Source of the DNA: Pseudomonadota bacterium | Lineage (GTDB): Bacteria > Pseudomonadota > Gammaproteobacteria > Nitrosococcales > Methylophagaceae | DNA length: 46,842 nt | NCBI GenBank assembly: GCA_030576275.1 | Contig: JALIBN010000024.1 | Span: 145,590 to 192,431, forward strand | Direction of reading: 5' to 3' | Part shown: piece after piece, positions 20,278-29,687 of the stretch | How the letters are laid out: each line of letters starts with the position of its first letter | How positions within the stretch are numbered: the stretch's first letter is position 1 | Program-made: the position numbers and the translations under genes | The notes under the pieces: model-generated | The model's input: the letters and a program-made list of their open reading frames with translations, nothing else | Databases searched by the model: none | Told to the model about the DNA's origin: nothing

Positions 20278-21003
20278 TTAAAGTCTAAAGTCTCGACCCA
20301 GATAAACACTTAAAACTCGTCTGTCTTTCAGAATCTCATCAGGAGTACCTTTGGCGATGACTTCACCCTCATTGAAAATATAAGCGCGTTCACAAACATT
20401 AAGCGTTTCACGAACATTGTGGTCAGTAATAAGAATACCAATACCGCGTTCTGCAAGCTCTTTGATAATGCCTTGAATATCGAGCACTGAAATAGGGTCA
20501 ACACCGGCAAAGGGCTCATCTAGTAAGATAAACTTTGGCTCCATGGCTAAGGTTCGTGCAATTTCAACTCGCCGACGTTCGCCACCAGATAGCGCCATGC
20601 CTAAAGATTTTCGGATATGGTCAATGTGAAAATCAGCCAACAGGCTTTCCAAAAGTTCTAACTTGGCAACTTCGTCGATGTCTTTTCGCGTTTCGATAAT
20701 GGCATATATATTATTTTCCACAGATAGCTTTCGAAATACTGATGCCTCTTGTGGCAAATAACCTATGCCTAGTTGAGCCCGTTTATGAATCGGATCACGC
20801 GTAAGTTCTTGCTGGTCTAGGAATATGGTGCCACCGTCAACAGGAATTAATCCAACAATCATATAAAAGCTAGTGGTTTTACCTGCGCCATTGGGGCCAA
20901 GTAAACCGACAATTTCCCCACTTTTTACTTCTAGGGAAATATTTTTAACGACTTGACGTGAACCAAAACGCTTAGATAATTGCTGGGCGGATAAAGTACT
21001 CAT
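20278..21003 (-). CDS. lptB: LPS export ABC ATPase LptB
   Basis: The protein has 241 residues. It drives LptFG extraction of lipopolysaccharide from the inner membrane. Walker [10 protein letters not shown]-loop region [17 protein letters not shown], signature [10 protein letters not shown], Walker [14 protein letters not shown] and H-loop [10 protein letters not shown] are all complete. The [14 protein letters not shown] stretch is typical of LptB. It is the last lpt gene in the cluster, 13 bp after lptA. Confidence 0.97.
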   Translation of the reverse strand: MSTLSAQQLSKRFGSRQVVKNISLEVKSGEIVGLLGPNGAGKTTSFYMIVGLIPVDGGTIFLDQQELTRDPIHKRAQLGIGYLPQEASVFRKLSVENNIYAIIETRKDIDEVAKLELLESLLADFHIDHIRKSLGMALSGGERRRVEIARTLAMEPKFILLDEPFAGVDPISVLDIQGIIKELAERGIGILITDHNVRETLNVCERAYIFNEGEVIAKGTPDEILKDRRVLSVYLGRDFRL

Positions 21004-21016
21004 ACTGTCCCTAAAT

Positions 21017-21820
21017 TTACGGTTTTACTGCAATATAACGGCGATTAACCCAGCCAATCACGACTTGACCATCTATTACGCCTCTGACTTGTAACCAGTC
21101 TTTTTGTTCGGTCAGAATAATTACTTCGCTACTGGGTCTAAAGGTGCCAATTCTATTATATTGCACCCCAGGGCCCGTGCGAACATTAAGGGTTGTTGTG
21201 GTTAAAGCGCCAGGGTGTTTATCTGAATCTTGAACGACTAGAGCTGTTGGCTCAACTTTGGTATTTGGTATTATTTTGGGTGCCGTTGTTTTCTTTTTGC
21301 TACCTGGTGGTTGGATAATGATATGTACACGGCCACTTTCTTGTTTTTGACCTGCGACTTCCACTGGGGCTGAATTGGCATTTACCACATTTTTGTTAAT
21401 ATCGTATTCGATCTTATTGCCACTAAATTCATCACCAGCTTGCCATACGTGACCTTGCCCGAGTAAGTAAATTTTCTGCGCTTTAGCGTGATATTCCATT
21501 TGCAAAGCGCGGGCACGGACTGGTGCTTCACCGGGTTTTTGGACCTGTTGGTAGGTCGCTAAATTACCTTGCGCGACGGCCTTTGAGAGCTGTTTATTGG
21601 CATCGTAATAAAAGGTAATGATATCGCCTTCGATACGTAATGTGCCTTGGGTTAAAATGGCCTTACCTTTATATTGAGTAATGCCATTAGCATCATCAAG
21701 TTCGGCGTGATCCGCTTCAATGTCAATCGGTTGATTACGATCGCTGGGTAATGCCCATGATAACGAAGGTAAAAAAGCAATTAGTGCAATTAAAAGTTTA
21801 ATTTGTTGGTGGCGCATCAT
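21017..21820 (-). CDS. lptA: LptA periplasmic LPS bridge protein fused to a C-terminal SH3 domain
   Basis: The protein has 267 residues, against about 170-190 for usual LptA. A signal peptide (ending SLSWA) is followed by the OstA/LptA beta-jellyroll with [31 protein letters not shown] and [20 protein letters not shown] (about 30-150). After a Lys/Pro-rich linker (about 170-205) a bacterial SH3 domain occupies about 207-265 ([18 protein letters not shown], then WLQVRG and GWVNRRYI). SH3b domains often bind peptidoglycan, so the fusion may tether the Lpt bridge to the wall; that is inference. It overlaps lptC by 23 bp. Confidence 0.92.
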   Translation of the reverse strand: MMRHQQIKLLIALIAFLPSLSWALPSDRNQPIDIEADHAELDDANGITQYKGKAILTQGTLRIEGDIITFYYDANKQLSKAVAQGNLATYQQVQKPGEAPVRARALQMEYHAKAQKIYLLGQGHVWQAGDEFSGNKIEYDINKNVVNANSAPVEVAGQKQESGRVHIIIQPPGSKKKTTAPKIIPNTKVEPTALVVQDSDKHPGALTTTTLNVRTGPGVQYNRIGTFRPSSEVIILTEQKDWLQVRGVIDGQVVIGWVNRRYIAVKP

Positions 21821-22373
21821 AATGTCCTCTCACTCTGGAGTGTAGGTTAATAGTTTTTTCTTGAAGGCTAGCATGAAGTCCAACCGAATTAGTCGTGCCG
21901 TGAGGAGATTTCATGCTGACGGCAAGATCGGTGTATGCGTTATCGTGTACGGTATCTAAATTGAGCTTTTCTGTACGTAACTCAATAGCATTATTATCTT
22001 TTTGAGTGATGATAACATTGCCAGTGAGTAAAATATCTTCACCTTTGCCTTCGGTATAGGCTTTATTGGATGATATTAACCACGTATCTTTGCCTTGTTC
22101 AATAATTTCTGCGATAGGGGTGTCGATTTCGGTACTATCATTTGCAGGATAATGAGCCATTTCTTTGCCAGTAATAATACGCGATGGTTTGCCTAATTCA
22201 TTCATCACGGTCATGGTGAAATTTGACATAGCATAATCACTGGTGCGTGCAATAGTCGTTTGCTCATTGGTCTTTTTGTCAGCATCCTCACTGAATAACA
22301 GCCAAAGGGTAATTATTGCCAATAAAGGCAATAATAGTTTGACTATAAATGGTAGGTTAGAAGTGGCGTTCAA
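21798..22373 (-). CDS. lptC: LPS export protein LptC
   Basis: This protein of 191 residues has an N-terminal membrane anchor (about 8-27, FIVKLLLPLLAIITLWLLF) and a periplasmic LptC domain of LptA-like beta strands (MTVMNELGKPSRIITGKEMAHYP, IELRTEKLNLDT). LptC passes LPS from LptBFG to LptA. It overlaps kdsC by 17 bp and lptA by 23 bp, as in a tightly packed operon. Confidence 0.94.
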   Translation of the reverse strand: MNATSNLPFIVKLLLPLLAIITLWLLFSEDADKKTNEQTTIARTSDYAMSNFTMTVMNELGKPSRIITGKEMAHYPANDSTEIDTPIAEIIEQGKDTWLISSNKAYTEGKGEDILLTGNVIITQKDNNAIELRTEKLNLDTVHDNAYTDLAVSMKSPHGTTNSVGLHASLQEKTINLHSRVRGHYDAPPTN

Positions 22374-22878
22374 TTTGATCCTGTAGCGTTCCTTGTCCTT
22401 CCATTATAAGTTCACACACTTCGCGAGCGGCACCTTTGCCTCCTTTGGCGGGAGTAATCCAATGCGCATGTTTTTTGACAAGCGAATCGGCATCTTGGAC
22501 TGCAATAGCTAATCCAACTCGGCTCATAATGGCTAAGTCGACCCAGTCATCACCTACATAGGCACACTGTTCTGGCTTAAGATTTAAACGCTTAATGAGC
22601 TCCTCAAATGCAGGTAATTTAATTTTCTGCCCTTGGTAAACATGGTTTATACCTAAACTAGTCATGCGATGTTCAACTACTTTCGATGTACGACCGGTAA
22701 TGATGGCGATATCAACTCCCGTGTATTGAAGAAGCCTCATGCCGTGGCCATCACGTGAGTTGAACGCTTTATATTCTTCACCATCATCACCAATGATTAT
22801 ACTGCCGTCAGTGAGCACGCCATCAACATCAAAAATTACTAGTTTAATGTCTTTAGTACGAGTGAGAATATCTTGCAT
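22357..22878 (-). CDS. kdsC: 3-deoxy-D-manno-octulosonate 8-phosphate phosphatase
   Basis: This 173-residue HAD phosphatase makes Kdo for LPS inner core. The catalytic loop is VIFDVDGVLTDG (nucleophile D18, acid/base D20), followed by ITGRTSKVVEHR and the C-terminal CAYVGDDWVDLAIM metal-binding motif. It has no cap domain, which fits the tetrameric KdsC type. It lies 42 bp after kdsD. Confidence 0.96.
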   Translation of the reverse strand: MQDILTRTKDIKLVIFDVDGVLTDGSIIIGDDGEEYKAFNSRDGHGMRLLQYTGVDIAIITGRTSKVVEHRMTSLGINHVYQGQKIKLPAFEELIKRLNLKPEQCAYVGDDWVDLAIMSRVGLAIAVQDADSLVKKHAHWITPAKGGKGAAREVCELIMEGQGTLQDQIERHF

Positions 22879-22920
22879 ATTAGTTCCTGTTTATTCTAAT
22901 GAATGTGATGTCTTTAACTT

Positions 22921-23910
22921 TTATACGACACCAGCACGCAACAGATCATGCATATTGACGGCACCAATAAGCTGTTGAGCATCATCCGTTATCAGTAATG
23001 CGTTAATTTTATGGCGTTGCATTAGCGTTAATATTTCAGCCGCTAGCATATCAGAACGCCCGGTTTTGCAGTGAGTCGTCATAAACTCAGCGAGTTTAGT
23101 AGTATGAACATCAACGCGCTGAGCTATTACACGACGTAAATCACCATCGGTAAAGATGCCTACAACCTGCCCGCGACTATCGGTCACTGCTGTCATGCCG
23201 AGACCCTTGTTGGTCATCTCAACTAAGGCATCGCTGATTAGCGCGCCATCAGCAACTTTGGGAATGGTATCGCCAGTGTGCATAATATCACTGACACGAA
23301 GCAGTAAGCGGCGACCAAGATTGCCGCCTGGGTGAGATAATGCAAAATCTTCAGCAGTAAAACCTTTTGCTTCCAATAATGAAATAGCTAGAGCATCACC
23401 CATGACCAGTGCAGCAGTAGTGCTCGATGTTGGTGCTAAACCAAGAGGGCAGGCTTCTTTGTCCACACTAACATCGATATGGCTATCAGCACACATGGCA
23501 AGAGTAGAATTAGGTTTGCCAGTTAAGACAATAAGCGGCACGCCGAGTCGTTTTATCAGTGGCAAAATGGTTAATATTTCACTGGTTTCGCCTGAATTTG
23601 ACAATGCGATAACCACATCATGAGCAGTAATCATACCTAAGTCACCGTGGCTTGCTTCACCAGGATGTACAAAAAATGCAGGACTCCCTGTACTGGCCAG
23701 GGTGGCTGCAATTTTGCCACCGATATGACCTGATTTACCCATGCCAATGACGACTATGCGACCTTTACAGTTCAGTAAATACTGACAGGCTCGCACAAAT
23801 GCATCATCAATACGGTTTAGTAAGCCAGAAATAGCTTCAATTTCAGTATTAATTACAGCAAGTCCGAGTGTTTTTAATTTCTCGGATTCAGTTTGTATTT
23901 TTATTGTCAT
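22921..23910 (-). CDS. kdsD: Arabinose 5-phosphate isomerase
   Basis: The enzyme converts ribulose 5-phosphate to arabinose 5-phosphate, the precursor of Kdo. The SIS domain (about 30-170) carries GMGKSGHIGGKIAATLASTG, HPGEASHGDLGMI and ALSNSGETSEI. Two CBS domains follow (about 200-325). I chose the ATG at 23910 (MTIKIQTES), giving 329 residues and a 7-bp gap to the upstream antiporter. The frame is open to another ATG at 23946, but that would overlap the antiporter gene and add 12 residues atypical for the family. Confidence 0.95.
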   Translation of the reverse strand: MTIKIQTESEKLKTLGLAVINTEIEAISGLLNRIDDAFVRACQYLLNCKGRIVVIGMGKSGHIGGKIAATLASTGSPAFFVHPGEASHGDLGMITAHDVVIALSNSGETSEILTILPLIKRLGVPLIVLTGKPNSTLAMCADSHIDVSVDKEACPLGLAPTSSTTAALVMGDALAISLLEAKGFTAEDFALSHPGGNLGRRLLLRVSDIMHTGDTIPKVADGALISDALVEMTNKGLGMTAVTDSRGQVVGIFTDGDLRRVIAQRVDVHTTKLAEFMTTHCKTGRSDMLAAEILTLMQRHKINALLITDDAQQLIGAVNMHDLLRAGVV

Positions 23911-23917
23911 AGCGCGC

Positions 23918-24898
23918 TTATATGCCTTGACTGCTTTGAATGGCAAGTAAGGCGTTGTAACCGATATAGCTGACTAACATTAAACTACCCGCAACACGAC
24001 CCATGCGACCATTTTGGCCAAAATAGGCAAAGAGGAATAAGGCGAGAGTAAATGCAATCATAACGGGGAAGTCTCGTAATAAAATCATCGGGTCAAGAAC
24101 TGATGGGGCAATTAATCCCGGCATCGCTAATACGGCTAACAAATTAAACATATTAGAGCCCAATATATTACCTACGGCAATATCATGTTCATTTTTGAGT
24201 GCCGAGATGATTGATGCTGCAAGCTCTGGCAGACTAGTGCCAATCGCAACAATAGTAAGACCAATAATAAGATCACTGACACCTAATAACTGGGCAATGC
24301 CGGTAGCGCCCCATACTAATGCTTTAGAACCAACTAGCAATGCCGTTAAACCAATAACAAAACTCAATACTGCTTTTTTAGTGGACATCTTATTTTCGGT
24401 GAATTCTTTTTCGAAGTCTTGTGCTAAAGGGTCTTGTGCCGTGCTTTTTACAGCAAGGTAAGCCATACCAAATAACGTGAAGATGAAACCACTAAATAAG
24501 ATGACACCGTCTAAGTGACTGAGCTCTAAATCCCAAACTAGGTACAAAGCTATAGCCATTACTAATGCCAGCATTGGAAATTCACGTTTCAAACTGGCTG
24601 AATTCACGGTTAGTGGGATAATTAAAATAGTGATGCCTAATACTAAGCCTATGTTGGTAATATTAGAACCGATGGCATTACCTACACCCATTGCTGGTGC
24701 ACCATCAAATGCAGCTAAGGCTGAAACAAGCATTTCGGGCGCTGATGTACCAAAACCAACAATTGTTAAACCAACAATTAAAGGAGAAATACCAAGATTT
24801 GTAGCGATACTTGCCGCGCCATCAACAAAACGATCTGCACCCCATATCAGAACAGCAAAACCAGCAATAATGGCGAGAATAAAAAGTGCAGTTGTCAT
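23918..24898 (-). CDS. yrbG: Calcium/sodium antiporter, YrbG type
   Basis: This 326-residue CaCA-family exchanger has ten predicted helices in two inverted repeats. The alpha-1 repeat has GFGTSAPEMLVS followed by GNAIGSNITNIGLVLG. The alpha-2 repeat has AIGTSLPELAASIISA followed by VGNILGSNMFNLLAVLA. These acidic and Ser/Asn residues form the cation site. The gene heads the kds-lpt cluster, as yrbG does in E. coli. No promoter stands out in the short gap before it. Confidence 0.94.
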   Translation of the reverse strand: MTTALFILAIIAGFAVLIWGADRFVDGAASIATNLGISPLIVGLTIVGFGTSAPEMLVSALAAFDGAPAMGVGNAIGSNITNIGLVLGITILIIPLTVNSASLKREFPMLALVMAIALYLVWDLELSHLDGVILFSGFIFTLFGMAYLAVKSTAQDPLAQDFEKEFTENKMSTKKAVLSFVIGLTALLVGSKALVWGATGIAQLLGVSDLIIGLTIVAIGTSLPELAASIISALKNEHDIAVGNILGSNMFNLLAVLAMPGLIAPSVLDPMILLRDFPVMIAFTLALFLFAYFGQNGRMGRVAGSLMLVSYIGYNALLAIQSSQGI

Positions 24899-24928
24899 AA
24901 ATAGTTAACAGCCAGTAGCGTAATTAAA

Positions 24929-24952
24929 AAAGCCGAGCTAGGGCTCGGCTTT
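24929..24952 (-). terminator. Intrinsic terminator of mlaA
   Basis: AAAGCCGAGC (24929-24938) pairs with GCTCGGCTTT (24943-24952) around a 4-nt loop. On the minus strand it is followed by a T-run, 44 bp past the mlaA stop. It separates mlaA from the yrbG-kds-lpt genes. Confidence 0.9.
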
Positions 24953-24995
24953 GTATTATATGTCGCTAGCAACATATTGTCCTCATTGAGATGGT

Positions 24996-25721
24996 TTAGT
25001 CGGCAAAAACATCAAAATCATCTTTGGGTGGATTACCATCATAGACTAGGTTTTGACGATGCTGTGAATAGGCATTTCGAACATAGCTGTATTCATCAAG
25101 AGCCGCTTCATCAAGTACTTTTTTTATACTTAGATTGTTGGCGCGGCTATCAATAACATGCGTAGCGACAATTGCATTGCGAGTTGCGGCATCGTCAATA
25201 TGGCTCACTGGATCAGTATACATATCACCCACTAAACCAAACGTATCGCGGAAATTACGTGGTCCAAAAAAAGGTAAAACTACATAAGGGCCAGGTTGAA
25301 CGCCCCAAGCCCCTAAAGTCTGTCCAAAATCTTCATTATTTTTTTCATGTCCAGCTAAGGTTGCAACATCTAATATTCCGCCAAAACCAACGGTAGTGTT
25401 TAATGCAAAGCGGCCCGTGTCGTCTAAAGCTTGGCCAAATTTAAGCTGAAGTAAATCATTTAAAATAACGGTAATGTCATTCAAATTGCTGAAAAAGTTA
25501 CTGACGCCTTGGCTAATTCCCGTTGGTACGACAGTATCGTAACCAGTAGCAACAGGTTTAATAACCGCACGGTCAACTGCATCATTAATTGAGTACATTG
25601 CGCGGTTGTAACTTTCTAAAGGGTCATTGACGCCATCGACTCTGTTTGCTGTCGCACAGCCAGTTAACAGCATGATGCCAGTTAAAATACCGACTTTAAT
25701 GAATGAGGTGATGTTAGGCAC
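24996..25721 (-). CDS. mlaA: MlaA (VacJ) outer-membrane lipoprotein
   Basis: MlaA removes misplaced phospholipids from the outer leaflet of the outer membrane and hands them to MlaC. The lipobox LLTGC is followed by DPLESYNRAMYSINDAVDR, then LKFGQALDDTGRFALNTTVG and GVQPGPYVVLPFFGP, the family core. I place the start at GTG 25721: it has AGGA upstream at good spacing and gives a normal 22-residue lipoprotein signal. The frame is open to an ATG at 25769, but that has no ribosome binding site and would give an overlong signal. No mlaBCDEF genes are nearby. Confidence 0.93.
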   Translation of the reverse strand: MPNITSFIKVGILTGIMLLTGCATANRVDGVNDPLESYNRAMYSINDAVDRAVIKPVATGYDTVVPTGISQGVSNFFSNLNDITVILNDLLQLKFGQALDDTGRFALNTTVGFGGILDVATLAGHEKNNEDFGQTLGAWGVQPGPYVVLPFFGPRNFRDTFGLVGDMYTDPVSHIDDAATRNAIVATHVIDSRANNLSIKKVLDEAALDEYSYVRNAYSQHRQNLVYDGNPPKDDFDVFAD

Positions 25722-25897
25722 GTCTTTTTTCCTGATTTTTAGGGTGTTTAATGACAGTAATGATGTCATGGAAGGAGATTGGGAGCAAGTAAGAGTGGTG
25801 TTTTATCCAAACTACTATTTTTTTAGTTGTTTTGTTACCACGATAAGGTATTTTTCATTGGTCTCATAAATACCAAAATTGCTGGCTGGTGATGTTA

Positions 25898-26372
25898 TCA
25901 CTCGAAGAAATCTTGTTTGTGCATTAATTCCGTAGAAACTTGCGTGCAGGCTTGTCAGCTACGTTGTTTTGCAAAGTCGATGCAATGCAGAGGATTTAAT
26001 GGTAAATCTTTTAAGACTGCTGTTTTAAGATCATTATCTAAAATATAGCCCACTCGGCCATGTTGAATTACATCCTTAGGCCCCGTTACTGAATAGGCTA
26101 CAATAGATACACCACAGCACGAATGCTTCTAGCGATACTAAGCCTAATGTGTCCGTTGTACTCGGGAATACAAAGACATCAGCAGTCGCTACCCAATAAG
26201 CGAGTTCTTCGCCAAATTTTGCGCCAGTAAAAAATACCTCAGGATATTTTTTTTCAACATATCAAGATCTGACCCATCACCAACAACGACTTTACTACCG
26301 GTTAAATCAAGTGATAAAACCGTTTCAACAATTTTTATAGGCTGAATGGTGTTTGCATCGAGCACTCCTTAA
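25898..26372 (-). pseudogene. Decayed glycosyltransferase family 4 gene, C-terminal half
   Basis: The minus-strand frames together read like a GDP-mannose-type glycosyltransferase: VETVLSLDLTGSKVVVGDGS, then FFTGAKFGEELAYWVATADV and FVFPSTTDTLGLVSLEAF, then VTGPKDVIQHGRVGYILDND, then an in-frame stop where FSWQAC would be expected. Frame changes occur in the A8 run near 26250 and again around 26130. The N-terminal acceptor domain is missing. Several independent lesions make a simple sequencing error unlikely. It lies between mlaA and prlC; the remaining 25722-25897 and 26373-26510 show no gene. Confidence 0.8.
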
Positions 26373-26510
26373 GACATAGGATATTGGCAGTTCGCTAACT
26401 GACTGCTATGACTAATCAATGAACAATTTGTGTCAGTATGATGACTAGCAAACGTCCAAGCGTCGCTTGACGTATAATCATCTTTATTATTAATTACTCT
26501 GTGAAAGATC

Positions 26511-28550
26511 ATGACCAATCCTTTATTAGAAAATAATGTGTTACCCGCTTTTTCAAAGATCAAACCTGAAAATGTTGAGCCAGCGTTAAATCAAGTTTTA
26601 GAGCAGGCAAAACACACCGTTGTAGATTTGTTGAAAAATCAACAGCAACCTTCATGGCAATCGTTAGTAATACCCATGGAAGCGTTGGATGCCAGTATTG
26701 ATAAGGTTTGGTCACCGGTCAGTCACCTTAATTCGGTGATGAATTCAGATGAGTTACGTGTTGCCTACAACGCCTGTTTACCCAAACTAAGTCAGTTTGG
26801 TACTGAGTTGGGGCAAAATGAAGATTTATATAAGGCCTATAACGCCTTGGCAAATAGCTCTGCCTATGCCGAACTAGATGTTGCACAGAAAAAAGTGATT
26901 GATAATGCGCTACGTGATTTTCGTTTGTCAGGTGTTGAGCTGTCACACGATGATCGTGAACGTTACAAAAATATCTCTCAGTCACTAACCGAGTTGACCG
27001 CCAAGTTTGAAGAAAACTTGATGGATGCCACTCATGCGTGGAAAAAACATATTACGGACGAAACCTTGTTGTCTGGACTGCCTGATTCAACGAGAGATAT
27101 GGCGGCACAGTTTGCCCAACGTGATGAATTGGACGGTTGGTTATTTACCTTAGATTTCCCTTCCTATATGCCGGTCATGTCGTATGCCGATGATCGTGAT
27201 TTTCGTGAAGAAATGTACACAGCTTTTGCCACTAAAGCATCAGACCAAGGACCCAATGCGGGTCGGTGGGATAACACTGAGATCATGGCGGATATTCTTA
27301 AATTACGTCATGAATTAGCACGATTGATTGGTTTTACTAACCATGCAGAGCGTTCATTAGCTACCAAAATGGCACAGTCGCCTCAACAGGTTTTAGATTT
27401 TTTAAATGATCTCTCGATGCGTTCTAAACCGATTGCTGAGAAAGAGTTTGCTGAATTAAAAGCCTATGCAAATGAAGTGGCTGGCATGACTGAATTAGAA
27501 GCGTGGGATGTTACTTATTTTGCTGAGAAATTACGTCAACAGCGTTATTCGATTTCACAAGAAGAACTGAAACCTTATTTCCCTGAAGATAAAGTTGTGT
27601 CAGGGCTGTTTGCTGTAGTGAATCGTCTTTATGGTCTGGATATTAAAGAACGTCATGATATTGATCTGTGGCATAAAGACGTGCGCTTTTTTGATATTTT
27701 TGATGGTAACGGCGAATTGCGAGGTCAGTTTTATCTTGATTTGTATGCTCGTAATCACAAACGGGGTGGCGCATGGATGGATGAGTGTCATGTTCGCCGT
27801 CAAACCGAAACCGGGATTCAAACTCCTGTCGCATTTTTGACCTGTAACTTTTCCGAACCTGTTGGTGATAAGTCGGCCTTATTGAGTCATGATGAAGTCA
27901 CTACTTTATTCCATGAATTTGGTCATGGTCTGCATCATATGTTAACCAAAATTCATCATGCTGGCGTTTCGGGCATTAATGGCGTGGCGTGGGATGCCGT
28001 TGAATTACCTAGCCAATTTATGGAAAACTGGGCATGGGAACGTGAAGCTTTGGATTTAATCTCAGGTCATTTCGAAACTGGCGAGGTATTGCCGCAAGAT
28101 TTATTCGATAAAATGATCGCCGCTCGTAATTTTCAATCAGCAATGATTATGATGCGCCAGCTAGAATTTTCATTATTTGACTTTCGTTTACATCTTGAAT
28201 TCAACCCCGAACAAGACAAACAAGTTGAGAAGATCTTGGCCGAAGTCCGTGAGCAAGTAGCTGTCGTCAAACCACCAAAATTTAATCGATTTGCTCATAG
28301 CTTTTCGCATATCTTTGCTGGTGGTTATGCTGCAGGTTATTACAGCTACAAATGGGCAGAAGTATTGTCAGCAGATGCGTTTTCTAAATTTGAAGAAAAG
28401 GGCATTTTTGATCGCGCCACTGGTTTGGAATTTTTGGAATCAATTTTGGAACAGGGCGGCTCACGTGAGCCAATGGACTTGTTTATTCAGTTCCGTGGTC
28501 GTAAACCAGAGATTGATGCTTTATTAAGGCATTCAGGTATTGCAGTTTAA
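26511..28550 (+). CDS. prlC: Oligopeptidase A (M3 family)
   Basis: This 679-residue cytoplasmic zinc metallopeptidase degrades oligopeptides, including cleaved signal peptides. The HExxH motif is H468-E469-F-G-H472 within TLFHEFGHGLHHML. The third ligand glutamate is in AWDAVELPSQFMENW. The C-terminal HIFAGGYAAGYYSYKWAEVLSADAFSKFE is diagnostic of the PrlC/OpdA branch. Length is normal (E. coli about 680). It appears to be a single-gene unit. Confidence 0.97.
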   Translation: MTNPLLENNVLPAFSKIKPENVEPALNQVLEQAKHTVVDLLKNQQQPSWQSLVIPMEALDASIDKVWSPVSHLNSVMNSDELRVAYNACLPKLSQFGTELGQNEDLYKAYNALANSSAYAELDVAQKKVIDNALRDFRLSGVELSHDDRERYKNISQSLTELTAKFEENLMDATHAWKKHITDETLLSGLPDSTRDMAAQFAQRDELDGWLFTLDFPSYMPVMSYADDRDFREEMYTAFATKASDQGPNAGRWDNTEIMADILKLRHELARLIGFTNHAERSLATKMAQSPQQVLDFLNDLSMRSKPIAEKEFAELKAYANEVAGMTELEAWDVTYFAEKLRQQRYSISQEELKPYFPEDKVVSGLFAVVNRLYGLDIKERHDIDLWHKDVRFFDIFDGNGELRGQFYLDLYARNHKRGGAWMDECHVRRQTETGIQTPVAFLTCNFSEPVGDKSALLSHDEVTTLFHEFGHGLHHMLTKIHHAGVSGINGVAWDAVELPSQFMENWAWEREALDLISGHFETGEVLPQDLFDKMIAARNFQSAMIMMRQLEFSLFDFRLHLEFNPEQDKQVEKILAEVREQVAVVKPPKFNRFAHSFSHIFAGGYAAGYYSYKWAEVLSADAFSKFEEKGIFDRATGLEFLESILEQGGSREPMDLFIQFRGRKPEIDALLRHSGIAV

Positions 28551-29002
28551 ATTAGTTATCATTTTGATGAAATTAAGCTCTAGTTGACTCAGTGATTTAC
28601 AGCTTTTAACGCACTACGTGCAACGATCTGCTAGTAAGTAAAGTGCATTCTCATTCTGTCAGTTGTTTGAGCGTTTGGGAAAATTGGTTGTTGCTAAACG
28701 GAGTTGAACAGCAATAACCATGCCTCGTCCACTGACTATGGCGACTGTAATTACCCGTAATGATATCAAGCCGGCGAGTAGGTGAATACGGCAAAATCTT
28801 CCTACGTGCGGTGTTATTTTTTTGTTTCTGGCGAGTAGCTAGTTCGAGGCTCTATGGGTTCTGGGCCAGCCTACCCTTTATATCGAACACAAAAATTTTT
28901 GGCCAAGTTGATACATAAAACCTTGATTACCAGCAGTAATCCGGCGCCTTTAGAGAGACCGGCATTTCCAGACCTCATGGATAGCTTTTAACTGCTATAG
29001 AT
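28551..29002. other. 452-bp gap, possible relic coding sequence
   Basis: No intact gene is visible. A 45-codon plus-strand frame at 28854-28991 (beginning MGSGPAYPLYRTQKF and ending PAFPDLMDSF) looks coding-like in composition, but it has no ribosome binding site and I do not recognise it. It may be the tail of a decayed gene. Confidence 0.3.
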
Positions 29003-29254
29003 TCAGACCTTCTTAATTACATTGATTATATATAACAAAATCACAGCGCCAATAGTGGCCATAACTATCGCACCTAATAACCCGCCAGTTGTTATGCCGA
29101 GCAGACCAAATACAAAGCCGCCTAATACCGCACCGACAATTCCCACAATAATATTGCTTATTAGTCCGAATCCACTTCCTTTCATTATGTTGCCAGCAAG
29201 CCACCCAGCCAACGCCCCGACGGCTAAAAATATTATCAAGCTAATGATATCCAT
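29003..29254 (-). CDS. GlsB/YeaQ/YmgE family membrane protein
   Basis: The protein has 83 residues and is almost wholly hydrophobic with three Gly-rich helices: LAVGALAGWLAGNIMKGSG, then NIIVGIVGAVLGGFVFGLLG and GAIVMATIGAVILLYIINVI. The pattern is characteristic of the transglycosylase-associated/YeaQ family, often induced under stress, with no known molecular function. It stands alone on the minus strand. Confidence 0.92.
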   Translation of the reverse strand: MDIISLIIFLAVGALAGWLAGNIMKGSGFGLISNIIVGIVGAVLGGFVFGLLGITTGGLLGAIVMATIGAVILLYIINVIKKV

Positions 29255-29687
29255 GATGTCTCCAATCTTAATTTAGGTTTTTATTAAGTCTCAAAATATG
29301 ATGATAGCACCTTCACAAATAAAGCGGCATCTCTATTAAGTGTGAGTTCATTTTCCTTGTATTGGCGCTGTATCGTCGATACAGACCTTAGGTATTCAGT
29401 TTTGGTTTAGGTTAGTTTTGAGAAACTATAACTGTGATAAATTGAGTGCAAATCAATGGGAGCCTATGGATTGATCTACAAAATTTAATAAGAGAGTAAG
29501 CCTTACCCTGTCCTACTTGCTAGTGTTAAGGTGTAAAAACGACTGAGATTGATATACATGTGTTAGAGCAAAACCTACAGACTGTGGTGAGTGCTTTAGG
29601 ATATTTGAATTTTAATAATCAGTGAATTGAACGACTATTTGATTGATAATGGAACCAGTTACCCTGTGCAATTGAGAAAATGTTTAT
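29255..29687. other. Gene-free stretch upstream of ubiD
   Basis: No coding sequence is seen in these 433 bp. The only structured element is the 17-bp inverted repeat CTGTATCGTCGATACAG at 29368-29384 (8-bp arms, 1-nt centre), which could be a regulator site. It lies about 300 bp from ubiD and about 110 bp upstream of the YeaQ-type gene, so the latter is the likelier target. Confidence 0.35.

Noticed and set aside
22921-23946. ATG at 23946 as the kdsD start
   Set aside because: It would overlap the antiporter gene and add 12 residues not typical of the family.
24996-25769. ATG at 25769 as the mlaA start
   Set aside because: There is no Shine-Dalgarno, and it would give a 38-residue lipoprotein signal; GTG at 25721 has AGGA and a normal signal length.
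28854-28991. Small protein gene of 45 codons
   Set aside because: It has no ribosome binding site and no recognisable family; kept only as a possible relic within the gap entry.
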